This document shows, piece by piece, positions 41,679 through 51,192 of a DNA stretch of 64,000 bases. Below the pieces are notes generated by a model. That model did not search any database and was not told the origin of the DNA. It saw only the letters and a program-made list of their open reading frames with translations. A program made the translations under genes and the position numbers. How positions within the stretch are numbered: position 1 is the first letter of the stretch; each line of letters opens with the position of its first letter. This DNA is from Vagococcus_D sp963518325 (GTDB lineage: Bacteria > Bacillota > Bacilli > Lactobacillales > Vagococcaceae), in assembly GCF_963518325.1 (NCBI RefSeq), contig NZ_CAUQJB010000016.1:1-64000 (forward strand), in the 5' to 3' direction.

Positions 41679-42986
41679 ATGAACAAACCAAGTGCGATGG
41701 ATCGCATGGTAGATGTCTTAGGTAGATTTGCAAACAAGGTGAATAGCTATCGCTATATCATGGTTATCAAAAACGCCTTTGCCGCCTTAATTCCGGTAAT
41801 TATTACAGGAGCTTTTGCAACCCTTTTTTCAGCGATGATTTTTGATGACGTGAACGGACTTGCCCAAATTGATGCACTGTCGTTTTTAGTTACCTTAAAG
41901 CCGATTGCCGTCTCTGTCAACTACGTCACCCTTAGTTTCTTAACCATCTACGCAGTCTTTCTTATCGGGATTGAACTAGCTAAATTAAACGGCATTTCCA
42001 GTTTTTTCCCAGGCATTGTTGCCGTCATGTCTTATTTATCTGTTAACCCTACGACATTCGAGGTAATCAACGAAGATGTTTCCGTCATTGCCGAAAACGT
42101 CTTGGCGAAACAGTACACGGATACGAAAGGGCTTTTCTTGGGCATGTTTGTGGCGATTGCCTCGATTGAATTATATTCCTGGCTAGGCAAACAAGATCGC
42201 TTAAAAATTAAGATGCCTGACACCGTCCCTTCAAATGTTTCCAATAGTTTTTCAGCACTAATCCCGACAGTTTTAACCGTTACCTCAGTGGCCTTATGTG
42301 GCTTTCTAATTAAAATCAGTACAGGGATGTATGCCTATGATATCATTTATAACATCGTCCAAAAGCCTCTGGAAAGCGTTATACAAGGCTTGCCTGGTAT
42401 TCTTATTCTGGTTTTTGTGGCGCAAATCTTTTGGGTTATTGGCATCCATGGCAATCAAATGATTAAACCCATCCGAGAACCTTTATTATTAGCCTCCATT
42501 GCAGTCAATACCGAGGCCTTTAACGCCGGAAAAGAAGTCCCCAATATTATTACCATGCCATTTTGGGATATGTATATGAGCATTGGTGGTTCTGGGGTAA
42601 CCATTGGCTTGTTGATCTCCATCCTCTTAGTTAGCAAACGAGATGATTTAAAAGAAATCACTAAGTTATCCTTAGCACCTGGCCTCTTTAATATTAATGA
42701 ACCCGTGATCTTCGGAATGCCCATCATGTTAAATCCCATATTGGCGATTCCGTTTATTATTACCCCTTTGATTACCGGCACGATCGGTTACGTCGCTACC
42801 TACTTCGGTTTTGCTGCCAAAGCGGTCGTCATGATTCCCTGGCCAACACCTCCGATTATTTCAGCCTATTTAGCCACAGCCGGTGATTTAGGAGCAGTCA
42901 TCACACAATTAATTTGCATCGCCGTCTCCATCGTTATCTATCTACCGTTCGTTAAGGTAGCAAATAAACAGCAACTTGCTGCATAG
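41679..42986 (+). CDS. PTS sugar transporter EIIC (lactose/cellobiose family)
   Basis: 435 residues from the ATG at 41679 behind AGGAG; an upstream in-frame start at 41565 overlaps the operator and lacks a site. About ten membrane helices; the family signatures GIHGNQMIKP (near 281-290) and NINEPVIFGMP are present. It moves and phosphorylates beta-glucosides or similar disaccharides. No EIIA or EIIB gene is in the window, so these must come from elsewhere. The partner hydrolase follows 14 bp later. Confidence 0.93.
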   Translation: MNKPSAMDRMVDVLGRFANKVNSYRYIMVIKNAFAALIPVIITGAFATLFSAMIFDDVNGLAQIDALSFLVTLKPIAVSVNYVTLSFLTIYAVFLIGIELAKLNGISSFFPGIVAVMSYLSVNPTTFEVINEDVSVIAENVLAKQYTDTKGLFLGMFVAIASIELYSWLGKQDRLKIKMPDTVPSNVSNSFSALIPTVLTVTSVALCGFLIKISTGMYAYDIIYNIVQKPLESVIQGLPGILILVFVAQIFWVIGIHGNQMIKPIREPLLLASIAVNTEAFNAGKEVPNIITMPFWDMYMSIGGSGVTIGLLISILLVSKRDDLKEITKLSLAPGLFNINEPVIFGMPIMLNPILAIPFIITPLITGTIGYVATYFGFAAKAVVMIPWPTPPIISAYLATAGDLGAVITQLICIAVSIVIYLPFVKVANKQQLAA

Positions 42987-43000
42987 AAAGGAACATTTTA

Positions 43001-44404
43001 ATGACACTCACTATTCCCAAAAACTTTATCATCGGCGCCGCATCTTCCGCCTGGCAAACAGAAGGCTGGCAAGGTAAAAAGGAGGGCCAAGACTCCTTCC
43101 TTGACGCTTGGTTCAAAGAAGAATCCTTCGTCTGGCACAACGGCTACGGGCCAGACATTGCCACTAATTTTATGGAACATTATCAAGAAGATGTGACCTT
43201 AATGGCCGACATCCATTTAACCCACTATCGCACATCTATCAACTGGTCACGCTTTTTTACCGACTATGAACAGCTAACCGTCGATGAAGCATACGCTCAA
43301 CATATCGACAATTTGATTGATGCTTTACTTGCAGCAGGTGTCGAACCAATGCTTTGCTTGGAACACTACGAACTGCCCCGCTTCTTAATGGACAAATACG
43401 ATGGCTGGTCCTCTAAAAAAGTGGTGGAATTATTTACTGGCTACGCAGAGATTGCCTTCGACCGTTACGGTGATCGAGTGAAGCACTGGTTTACTTTTAA
43501 TGAACCAATCGTCATCCAAACCCGCTGCTATTTGGACGCCATTCGTTACCCTCATGAACAAGACACTCAAAAGTGGATGACTTGGAATTATCACAAAGTC
43601 CTTGCCACCGCTAAGGTAGTCAAAATTTACCATGAAAAAAAACTGTCTGGTCGAATTGGTTGTGTGGTCAACCCTGAAATGGTCTACCCGCGTTCTTCCT
43701 CTGAAGCAGACCAAAAAGCGGCTCGGATTTATGATTTATTTTTTAATAAGGTCTTTTTTGACCCCTTGGTTCACGGTCAATACCCTCAGGAGTTACTTGA
43801 TCTCTGCCAGAAGCACGACATTATGTTTGATGCCACTCCCCTCGAGTTGCAACTAATCAAGGAAAATACCGTTGATTTTCTTGGCATCAATCAGTACTAT
43901 CCTAAACGGGTCAAAGCACCTCGTTACCAGTGGCACCCAGAGACCCCTTTTCATCCAGAGCAGTACTACGAGAACTTCGAATTACCTGGTCGTCAAATGA
44001 ACGATTCTCGGGGATGGGAAATTTATCCCGACATCATGTACGACATGGCCATGGTGATAAAAAATGACTATGGTAATATTCCCTGGCTGATTACTGAAAA
44101 CGGCATGGGACGTGAAAATGAAGAGAACTACTTGGACGAGACCGGCGTCATTCAAGATGATTACCGAATCGACTTTATTGGCCAACATCTAGCAAGTCTA
44201 CTAAGAGCAGTGGCAGACGGTTCCAGCTGTGAAGGCTATATGCTTTGGGCTCTGACCGATTGCGTCTCGCCTATGAACGCCTTTAAAAATCGTTACGGCC
44301 TCATCCGCATTGACTTAGAGAACCACCACGCTCGCAGTTTAAAAAAATCAGCCCGATGGTACCAATCTTTGATTGATAACCGACTGCTGGAACAGCCTAA
44401 CTAA
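43001..44404 (+). CDS. GH1 6-phospho-beta-glucosidase
   Basis: 467 residues. Glycoside hydrolase family 1: acid/base Glu168 in FTFNEP, nucleophile Glu in ITENG near 363-367, N-terminal AASSAWQTEG. Cleaves phosphorylated beta-glucosides delivered by the preceding EIIC; phospho-beta-galactosidase activity cannot be excluded from sequence alone. AAAGGAA precedes the ATG. Second gene of the operator-controlled operon, ending at a hairpin at 44421. Confidence 0.93.
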   Translation: MTLTIPKNFIIGAASSAWQTEGWQGKKEGQDSFLDAWFKEESFVWHNGYGPDIATNFMEHYQEDVTLMADIHLTHYRTSINWSRFFTDYEQLTVDEAYAQHIDNLIDALLAAGVEPMLCLEHYELPRFLMDKYDGWSSKKVVELFTGYAEIAFDRYGDRVKHWFTFNEPIVIQTRCYLDAIRYPHEQDTQKWMTWNYHKVLATAKVVKIYHEKKLSGRIGCVVNPEMVYPRSSSEADQKAARIYDLFFNKVFFDPLVHGQYPQELLDLCQKHDIMFDATPLELQLIKENTVDFLGINQYYPKRVKAPRYQWHPETPFHPEQYYENFELPGRQMNDSRGWEIYPDIMYDMAMVIKNDYGNIPWLITENGMGRENEENYLDETGVIQDDYRIDFIGQHLASLLRAVADGSSCEGYMLWALTDCVSPMNAFKNRYGLIRIDLENHHARSLKKSARWYQSLIDNRLLEQPN

Positions 44405-44420
44405 ACTCGTAACTAAATCC

Positions 44421-44462
44421 AGTTCGATAGAATACCTGTAATAGTATCTATCGAACTGTTTC
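44421..44462 (+). terminator. Terminator of the PTS/GH1 operon
   Basis: AGTTCGATAGA (44421-44431) and TCTATCGAACT (44448-44458) form an 11-bp stem; the T run after it is short. Confidence 0.7.
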
Positions 44463-44553
44463 ATTATGCCTATAAACGCTTAGGCAACGCGTTTTCCAGC
44501 TCTTCTCTGTCACTTTGACGAAAATATCACCACTTTTCTTGTGCAACTTAACA

Positions 44554-44583
44554 TTGTCCCAAGGTATCGCTTTCACGTATACT
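44554..44583 (+). promoter_or_regulatory. msmK promoter
   Basis: TTGTCC (44554-44559), 18-bp spacer, TATACT (44578-44583), about 45 bp before the msmK start. Confidence 0.55.
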
Positions 44584-44628
44584 TCATTTATCAACTAACA
44601 AAATTAAATGACGAAAGAGTGGAATATT

Positions 44629-45732
44629 ATGGTAGAAATAGCTTTAAAAAGTATTCATAAAAAATACGACAACAATGACTTTTATTCAGTAACAGATTTT
44701 AATTTAGACATTCAAGATCGTGAATTTATCGTCTTCGTTGGCCCTTCTGGTTGTGGTAAATCAACAACCCTACGGATGATTGCTGGTTTGGAAGATATTT
44801 CTGAAGGTGAACTGTGGATTGGTGACAAGTTAATGAACGACGTTGCGCCAAAAGACCGTGACATCGCCATGGTATTCCAAAACTACGCCTTATACCCACA
44901 TATGACTGTTTTTGATAATATGGCATTCGGGTTAAAACTACGTAAATATGCGAAAGAAGAAATTCAAACTCGGGTGGATAATGCCGCCGAAATTTTAGGC
45001 TTAACAGAATACTTAAAACGTAAACCAGCAGCTCTTTCTGGTGGTCAACGTCAGCGTGTTGCCTTAGGTCGTGCCATCGTTCGTGATGCTAAAGTCTTCC
45101 TAATGGACGAGCCTTTATCAAACTTAGATGCTAAACTACGTGTGGCAATGCGTGCGGAAATCGCTAAATTGCACCGTCGTTTAGAAACAACCACCATCTA
45201 TGTTACCCATGACCAAACAGAAGCCATGACCATGGCTGATCGAATCGTTATTATGAAAGATGGTTTTATTCAACAAATAGGGTCTCCTAAAGAAGTTTAC
45301 GATACACCAAATAACGTGTTTGTTGCTGGCTTTATCGGCTCGCCTGCCATGAACTTCTTTAATGTTACATTAAACAATGGTGTCATCTCTAATGAGCACG
45401 GCGTTAAGTTAACCTTGCCAGAAGGTAAATACAAAGTCTTAAAAGAACAGGGCTATGAAGGTAAAAAATTAGTCTTCGGGATTCGTCCAGAAGATATTCA
45501 CAGTGAGCCGATTGTTTTAGACGCGACACCTGATTCAGTAGTTAAATCTGAAGTGGTTGTATCTGAATTATTAGGTGCAGAAACCATGCTTTATACCGTT
45601 GTTGGCGACACTGAATTTATTTCTAAGGTAGATGCTCGTTCTGCTTATCGTCCAGGTGAAGTAATTGATCTTGCCTTCAACTTAAACAAGAGCCATTTCT
45701 TTGATACTGAAACAGAATTAGTTATCCGTTAA
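44629..45732 (+). CDS. msmK: Sugar ABC transporter ATP-binding protein (MsmK/UgpC type)
   Basis: 367 residues from the ATG at 44629 after GAGTGG. Walker A GPSGCGKST (38-46), signature LSGGQRQRVALGRA, Walker B FLMDEPLSNLD, switch His in THDQTEA, then the MalK-type regulatory OB domain (about 235-367). In Gram-positive bacteria one MsmK energises several CUT1 importers. It stands alone with its own promoter and terminator, while both CUT1 importers in this window lack an ATPase, so it is their likely motor. Codon use (GGT, GCT, TTA, CGT) is that of a well-expressed gene. Confidence 0.94.
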   Translation: MVEIALKSIHKKYDNNDFYSVTDFNLDIQDREFIVFVGPSGCGKSTTLRMIAGLEDISEGELWIGDKLMNDVAPKDRDIAMVFQNYALYPHMTVFDNMAFGLKLRKYAKEEIQTRVDNAAEILGLTEYLKRKPAALSGGQRQRVALGRAIVRDAKVFLMDEPLSNLDAKLRVAMRAEIAKLHRRLETTTIYVTHDQTEAMTMADRIVIMKDGFIQQIGSPKEVYDTPNNVFVAGFIGSPAMNFFNVTLNNGVISNEHGVKLTLPEGKYKVLKEQGYEGKKLVFGIRPEDIHSEPIVLDATPDSVVKSEVVVSELLGAETMLYTVVGDTEFISKVDARSAYRPGEVIDLAFNLNKSHFFDTETELVIR

Positions 45733-45799
45733 TTCGTCCCCCTTTTCTAGATCTCTTAATCATGTCATCAACGTTTTGAGATCAGATATTAACATAAAA

Positions 45800-45835
45800 A
45801 CAGCTCATCCTTAACCAGATGAGCTGTTTTTTTAT
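45800..45835. terminator. Bidirectional terminator between msmK and niaX
   Basis: ACAGCTCATC (45800-45809) and GATGAGCTGT (45818-45827), flanked by A5 on the left and T8 on the right. Confidence 0.9.
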
Positions 45836-46407
45836 GCTTTTGCCTGAACGTATTGTGTTAACTGTTGGCTATGAGCAAATACTGGAAAATCAAATTGCCT
45901 GCTCAAACGTTCGCCGAGATAATAGGCAATGGTAAAGTCCACCATACTGTGAATAAAACCACCAACACCCACTGTTAAGAAAAACAACCAGTATGTGGCT
46001 GCGGTTTGTTGACCTGATGTGGCAAATAGCACCACGACTAATAATTCAGTTGCTGCATGAATCAGGGCAATCAAAGCGCTAAAAGCTTGAAACTGCCAAA
46101 AAGATGAGACAATCGTCGGTCTCTTTTGTAAAATATAAGCCCCAATCACCGCAAATACCACGTGAGATAAGGCTCTTAAGGCAATAATCGCAGGAAAGGA
46201 TAAAAAGAAACCAAATGCCGTGCCTAAAGCCACGGCCACCGCCACACCTGGCGAAATAAACATCGCCAAAAAGACTGGTACATGACTAGCAAGAGTGTAA
46301 GACGCTGGTCCAATCACAATTTTGATGGGCATCACCATGGGGATTAAAATACCCAAGGCAATTAAAATAGCTGAAAAAGTTAATTTTTTTACTGAGGTAA
46401 ACATCAT
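45832..46407 (-). CDS. niaX: Niacin ECF transporter S component
   Basis: 191 residues from the ATG at 46407 (AAGGAG eleven bases away; a TTG nine bases earlier is too close to that site). Five to six hydrophobic helices; the N-terminus KKLTFSAILIALGILIPM and GPASYTLASHVPVFLAMF are typical of NiaX. It captures niacin for the shared ECF module, implying NAD precursor salvage. Two identical palindromes flank its promoter, consistent with repression by the niacin regulator NiaR. Confidence 0.85.
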   Translation of the reverse strand: MMFTSVKKLTFSAILIALGILIPMVMPIKIVIGPASYTLASHVPVFLAMFISPGVAVAVALGTAFGFFLSFPAIIALRALSHVVFAVIGAYILQKRPTIVSSFWQFQAFSALIALIHAATELLVVVLFATSGQQTAATYWLFFLTVGVGGFIHSMVDFTIAYYLGERLSRQFDFPVFAHSQQLTQYVQAKA

Positions 46408-46445
46408 CTTAAACAAAACTCCTTCTTAAATAACTGATCTCCAAA

Positions 46446-46508
46446 AGGTGTCTTGACACCTTTGTATATCATATTGTAAAGGAGTTAACCAGAGGTGTCA
46501 AGACACCT
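46446..46508 (-). promoter_or_regulatory. niaX promoter with twin 16-bp palindromes (NiaR-like)
   Basis: AGGTGTCTTGACACCT at 46446-46461 and its reverse complement AGGTGTCAAGACACCT at 46493-46508. On the minus strand TTGACA (46501-46496) within the distal palindrome, a 17-bp spacer and TACAAT (46478-46473) make a promoter, so one site covers the -35 and the other the start region. The match to NiaR sites is from general knowledge of niaX control. Confidence 0.75.
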
Positions 46509-46586
46509 TAGCGCTTCCATCAAAATAAACCTGATTCAACACATGCTAAACAACCTAATACTCTTTCTCCTATCTCACTTATAAGC

Positions 46587-46627
46587 AAAAAGTGAGACCA
46601 GGACAATCATCCCACTCTCACTTTTAT
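46587..46627 (-). terminator. Terminator of the rnmV-rsmA unit
   Basis: On the minus strand AAAAGTGAGA and TCTCACTTTTT enclose an 18-nt loop and end in a T run. Confidence 0.75.
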
Positions 46628-46640
46628 AGCTATTTAGTTC

Positions 46641-47525
46641 TTAAACTTCTGGCAAACTTTCCAAAGCGTTAGATAAATCAGCAAACTCCTGTAATGATAG
46701 GGTTTCTCCCCGTCTTTTTGGGTCGATTTTCGCGATTTCTAAAGCTTTCATCAAACGCTCTTTCGTGGCCTCTTCTTTGCCATAGTTAGCAAGTAAATTA
46801 TTCCATAAAGTTTTGCGCCGTTGCAAAAAGGCTCCTTTGGTCAATTTAAAGAAATTCTTCTCATTGACCACTTCCACTGCTGGTTTATCTCGCTTGGTCA
46901 ATTTAATTATCGCTGAGTCTACATTTGGCTGTGGGACAAAAGCCGTTTTAGGAACAATAAACGCCACAGACGCGTCCATATAGTACTGAACCGCAATCGA
47001 TAAAGAGCCATAGGCTTTCGTACTAGGTTTCGCACTGATTCGATCCGCCACTTCTTTTTGCATCATGACAATCATTTCAGTAATGTCCAATTCCGACTTT
47101 AACAAATGCATCATAATCGGTGTGGTAATGTAATAAGGTAAGTTAGCAACTACTTTTAAAGGCAGGTCTTCCTTAAAGGTTTCCTTGGCAGAGGTCACTA
47201 AATCTGCTTTGAGAACATCTTCATTGATAATCGTCACATTGTCGTAAGGGCCTAATGTATCAGCCAAGACCTCTACCAGACGACCATCGATTTCAAAAGC
47301 CAAAACTTGTTTAGCCGATCGAGCCAGATGTTCTGTCAGCGCACCGATTCCAGGACCCACTTCGATCACATTTGTTTCCTCAGAGAGTCCTGCAGCTGCC
47401 ACAATATTTCGTAAAATATTCGGTTCTGTTAAGAAATTTTGGCCTAAACTTTTCTTCAAGGCAAAACCGTACTGCTTTAATATCTCTTTTGTCCGACTAG
47501 GTGTTGCAATATCTTTATACTCCAT
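46641..47525 (-). CDS. rsmA: 16S rRNA (adenine1518/1519-N6)-dimethyltransferase
   Basis: 294 residues from the ATG at 47525, six bases after AAAGGAG (a TTG directly before it is also in frame). SAM-binding VIEVGPGIGALTEHL (near 48-62) and the catalytic NLPYYITTPI motif of KsgA enzymes. Dimethylates two adenines in the 3' hairpin of 16S rRNA during 30S maturation; loss gives kasugamycin resistance. Overlaps rnmV by 11 bp; the order tatD, rnmV, rsmA is conserved in Firmicutes. Confidence 0.96.
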   Translation of the reverse strand: MEYKDIATPSRTKEILKQYGFALKKSLGQNFLTEPNILRNIVAAAGLSEETNVIEVGPGIGALTEHLARSAKQVLAFEIDGRLVEVLADTLGPYDNVTIINEDVLKADLVTSAKETFKEDLPLKVVANLPYYITTPIMMHLLKSELDITEMIVMMQKEVADRISAKPSTKAYGSLSIAVQYYMDASVAFIVPKTAFVPQPNVDSAIIKLTKRDKPAVEVVNEKNFFKLTKGAFLQRRKTLWNNLLANYGKEEATKERLMKALEIAKIDPKRRGETLSLQEFADLSNALESLPEV

Positions 47526-48096
47526 CAATTTCTCCTTTTAACACGATTTCCATAGCGGCAACCAATTCTGCTTCCGAAAGCTGAAACATCTTCAACCGCT
47601 TGCGTAATTGCTTGCCATTAGTATACCCTATTCGCAAACAATCCCCTAATGCTTCACGCCGCGCTTTGGCTTTAGGGCCTGCAATCAATCCATAGCGAAT
47701 CAACAATTCCTGAGAGATTTCCTCGGTCTGCCCTTCATCTTGAGGGGTCATCACATTCTTAAGGGCTTCGATGATCGCCTCGTCACTGGCATGTTCCACA
47801 CCCAAACTAGCCCCACGCTTAGCCGGTGTGGCCAGTCGTCTGGAGATAAAGGCATGTTTGACATCCGGAATCGCGTCAGTAATAATCTTGCGAATCTTCT
47901 CACCAGAAAAATCCGGGTCCGTAAAGACTATCACACCACGAATTTCCTGAGCATGGGCAATCCGTTCTAGAATTTCCTCATTAATGGCCGAACCAATTGT
48001 CTCAATCGTGTCTGCCATAACCACTTCCTGGATTCGTTTGGTATCATCTTTGCCTTCAACGACAATAATTTCTTGAATCTTTAATTTATCTTCCAT
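47515..48096 (-). CDS. rnmV: Ribonuclease M5
   Basis: 193 residues. Toprim domain with the glutamate motif IVVEGKDDTKRI (near 10-21) and the DxD-type motif FTDPDFSGEKIRK (near 58-70), plus the M5-specific C-terminal half (about 105-193). Matures 5S rRNA by double-strand cleavage. AGGA precedes the ATG, 2 bp after the tatD-type gene. Confidence 0.95.
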   Translation of the reverse strand: MEDKLKIQEIIVVEGKDDTKRIQEVVMADTIETIGSAINEEILERIAHAQEIRGVIVFTDPDFSGEKIRKIITDAIPDVKHAFISRRLATPAKRGASLGVEHASDEAIIEALKNVMTPQDEGQTEEISQELLIRYGLIAGPKAKARREALGDCLRIGYTNGKQLRKRLKMFQLSEAELVAAMEIVLKGEIDGV

Positions 48097-48098
48097 AA

Positions 48099-48866
48099 TT
48101 ATCCTATTCCAAATAAGTGATGAGCATTTTGACGGGTTACTTGGGCTACTTGCTCCAAGCTTTCACCCCGTAATTCTGCCACCCGCTCTGCTACATAACG
48201 GGTGTATCCCGGTTCATTCCGCTTGCCTCGAAATGGGACCGGTGCTAAGTATGGCGCATCTGTTTCAATCAGCAATTTATCCCCAGGTACCGCTGCCGCT
48301 ACTTCCTGAACCTCCACTGCTTTTTTAAATGTGACGACGCCACTGATTGAAATATGCATGCCCAAATCCAAAAAGCGTGCCATCCATTCCGTATCGCCAC
48401 TAAAACTATGCATGATGCCCCCAACCTGATGAATTCTTTCCTCTTTTAAGATCTGGTAAGTATCCTCAATCGCATCACGGGTGTGAACACTGATCGGCAA
48501 CTTCATTTCTCTGGCAATGGCAATTTGACGACGAAACACCTTATCTTGAACCTCTTTCGGATCTTCCATCCAGTAGTAATCCAGCCCAATTTCGCCAAGT
48601 GCGACCACTTTTGGCAAGCTTAGTTTGGACTGTAAGTCAGATTCAATGGCCGTTGAATAACTGCCAGCCTCTGTCGGATGCCAACCGATAATGCTGTATA
48701 TATCCTCATAATCCCGACTTAACTCCAAGGATTTTTCAATCGTCGGCGTGTCAAATCCGACAACCGCCATCTCCGTTACCCCTAATTCCCGGGCACGGGC
48801 CACCGTCTCAGGTATATCCTCTGAAAATTGTGCCACATTTAAGTGCGTATGAGTATCAAAAATCAT
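48099..48866 (-). CDS. TatD-family metal-dependent DNase
   Basis: 255 residues. TIM barrel with metal-binding FDTHTHLN at the N-terminus, Glu in ALGEIGLDYYW, His in PISVHTRDA and MHSFSG, and Asp in LIETDAPYLAP. Homologous to YabD/YcfH; such proteins are 3'-5' DNases with a likely role in repair or DNA breakdown. AGGAG precedes the ATG. Follows metG in the conserved order metG-tatD-rnmV-rsmA. Confidence 0.94.
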   Translation of the reverse strand: MIFDTHTHLNVAQFSEDIPETVARARELGVTEMAVVGFDTPTIEKSLELSRDYEDIYSIIGWHPTEAGSYSTAIESDLQSKLSLPKVVALGEIGLDYYWMEDPKEVQDKVFRRQIAIAREMKLPISVHTRDAIEDTYQILKEERIHQVGGIMHSFSGDTEWMARFLDLGMHISISGVVTFKKAVEVQEVAAAVPGDKLLIETDAPYLAPVPFRGKRNEPGYTRYVAERVAELRGESLEQVAQVTRQNAHHLFGIG

Positions 48867-48940
48867 GTTATCCTCTCCTATTCACTGCTGACAGACGAAA
48901 ACGACTGAAAACAACAGTTTCCAATCGTTTACGATCTGTC

Positions 48941-50950
48941 TTACCCAATAATTGAGCCGTTTGGCACGCCTTTTGGCGCTTCAATAATCTGTAATTTACC
49001 ATCAAATTCAGCTGATAAAATCATGCCCTGGCTAATTTCACCCCGCATTTTACGCGGCAATAAGTTAGCCACTACTAGCACTTTTTTGCCAATCAAATCG
49101 GCGGGATTCGGATAGAATTCAGCAACACCTGATAAAATTTGACGATGGGCTTTATCTCCCGCATCTAATCTAAATTGCAACAATTTATCGGCACCTTCAA
49201 CCTTTTTACAATCAATGACTTCCGCCACTTTTAACTCTACTTGGTCAAACGCATCGTATTTGATTTCTTTGTCTTTAACTGATACCAGCTCAGTTTCTTC
49301 CGGATTCCAAGTAAAATCATCGGCGTTTAACGCCGCAGTCGTTTCATTCATCTTCATCTTAATATACTCAACTTCTTGTTCCGTATCCAAACGAGGGAAA
49401 ATTGGTGTTCCTTTACTCACGACTTTTTTACCTTCAGGAAACTCACCAAAACGAATCGTCTCCATGTCTAATTTAGTTCCCGTTAAGCCTAACTGATTGA
49501 AAATTTCTTTTGGTGATTCCGTCATAATTGGCTGTAGTAAAATCGCTGCAATTCTCAAAGATTCAGCTAAATGTACCATCACGCTGTCCAATTCTTTTTT
49601 CTTCTCAGGATCTTTCGCCAATACCCAAGGCTCAGTCTCATCAATGTACTTGTTCGCTCGTGAAATCAACACCCAAATTTCTTTTAGGGCCACACTAAAT
49701 TCCATATTATCCATAGCTTTATGATAATTGCCAATGACATTAGCTGCGGTTGTTGACAATTCACTGTCAAAATCCGTCACAAGTGACGCATACTTCGGCA
49801 CAATGCCTTCACAGTATTTGTTGATCATGGCAATCGTGCGATTTAATAAGTTTCCTAAATCATTAGCTAAGTCATAGTTAACCTTGGCTACATAGTCTTC
49901 CGGTGTAAAGACACTATCATTCCCAAAAGGAATCGCCCGCAATAAATAATAACGCAGGGCGTCTAACCCATAACGTTCAATCAACATATCAGGATAAACC
50001 ACATTCCCTTTTGATTTGGACATTTTGCCATCTTTCATGACAATCCAGCCATGAGCATAAATCTTTTCAGGTAATTCAATATCTAATGCCATTAACATGA
50101 TTGGCCAGTAAATCGTATGGAAACGGACAATCTCTTTCCCAATCATTTGGACATTGGCAGGCCAATATTTTTGGAACAAGCTATCATCATCCAACCCATA
50201 CCCAAGAGCTGTAATGTAATTAAATAAGGCGTCAATCCAGACATAAACCACATGTTTTGGATTACTTGGCACTGAAACACCCCAAGAGAAGGTCGTACGT
50301 GTTAAGGCAAGGTCTTCTAAACCAGGTTTGATAAAGTTATTTAACATTTCATTTTTACGGGATTCCGGTTGAATAAACTCTGGATGTTCCGCATAATGTT
50401 GCAATAAACGGTCCGTGTATTTACTCATTTTAAAGAAATAAGTCTCTTCTTTCACTAATTCTACTTCATGGCCACTTGGCGCCTTACCACCAATCATCTT
50501 GTCATCTGCATCGCGATAAACTTCTGCCAGTTGATTTTCAGTAAAGTACTCTTCATCAGAAACAGAATACCAGCCTTCGTATTCACCCAAATAAATATCT
50601 CCTTGAGCTAATAATCGTTCAAAGACCTGTTGAATCTGTTTGACATGATCCTCATTAGTCGTTCGAATAAAAATATCATTCGTAATATCCAAGTCTTTCC
50701 ATAACTTCTGCACATCCACTGCCATTTCATCCACATATTGTTGGGGGGTAATCCCCATCTCAGCTGCTTTTGATTCAATTTTTTGGCCGTGCTCATCAAG
50801 TCCAGTCAAAAACAGGACATCATGACCCGTTAAACGCTTGTACCTTGCCACAGCATCGCATGCGATGGTTGTATATGAACTACCGATGTGTAATTTACCA
50901 CTTGGATAGTAGATAGGCGTTGTTATATAAAATGTTTTTTTATCTGCCAT
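48941..50950 (-). CDS. metG: Methionyl-tRNA synthetase
   Basis: 669 residues from the ATG at 50950 with GGAGG upstream; a longer frame to 51034 has no site. Class I synthetase: HIGS at 21-24 (HIGH motif), KMSKSKGN near 300, anticodon-binding helical domain, and a C-terminal EMAP-like tRNA-binding domain (about 565-669; FDQVELKVAEVIDC). Charges tRNA-Met. The long dimeric form is usual in Firmicutes. I saw no T-box or S-box in the 5' region. Confidence 0.96.
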   Translation of the reverse strand: MADKKTFYITTPIYYPSGKLHIGSSYTTIACDAVARYKRLTGHDVLFLTGLDEHGQKIESKAAEMGITPQQYVDEMAVDVQKLWKDLDITNDIFIRTTNEDHVKQIQQVFERLLAQGDIYLGEYEGWYSVSDEEYFTENQLAEVYRDADDKMIGGKAPSGHEVELVKEETYFFKMSKYTDRLLQHYAEHPEFIQPESRKNEMLNNFIKPGLEDLALTRTTFSWGVSVPSNPKHVVYVWIDALFNYITALGYGLDDDSLFQKYWPANVQMIGKEIVRFHTIYWPIMLMALDIELPEKIYAHGWIVMKDGKMSKSKGNVVYPDMLIERYGLDALRYYLLRAIPFGNDSVFTPEDYVAKVNYDLANDLGNLLNRTIAMINKYCEGIVPKYASLVTDFDSELSTTAANVIGNYHKAMDNMEFSVALKEIWVLISRANKYIDETEPWVLAKDPEKKKELDSVMVHLAESLRIAAILLQPIMTESPKEIFNQLGLTGTKLDMETIRFGEFPEGKKVVSKGTPIFPRLDTEQEVEYIKMKMNETTAALNADDFTWNPEETELVSVKDKEIKYDAFDQVELKVAEVIDCKKVEGADKLLQFRLDAGDKAHRQILSGVAEFYPNPADLIGKKVLVVANLLPRKMRGEISQGMILSAEFDGKLQIIEAPKGVPNGSIIG

Positions 50951-51133
50951 AACACAAAAATCCTCCTTCAAATAGAAATTAGCCAACAAAGCTATTTCTG
51001 TCCGCAATTTACTTATCAGTATACCATATTTCATCCCCTTTTCTCAAAATTTTTCGTTCTCTAACAGGTGATAAACTGAGGACTCTCATCAATCCTTCAT
51101 ACTCCATTTAAACAAAGGAAGAGATCGAAATAG

Positions 51134-51161
51134 TTGTTCCCTGATAAATAAATGATACAAT
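51134..51161 (+). promoter_or_regulatory. Promoter of the C26 hydrolase gene
   Basis: TTGTTC (51134-51139), 16-bp spacer, TACAAT (51156-51161), 32 bp before the chosen start. Confidence 0.5.
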
Positions 51162-51192
51162 GGATTTATTCTATTTTATTGGAGGTTTTTTT

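Noticed and set aside
50951..51192. T-box or SAM riboswitch upstream of metG
   Set aside because: No T-box sequence, specifier loop or S-box blocks could be found, and the leader is short.
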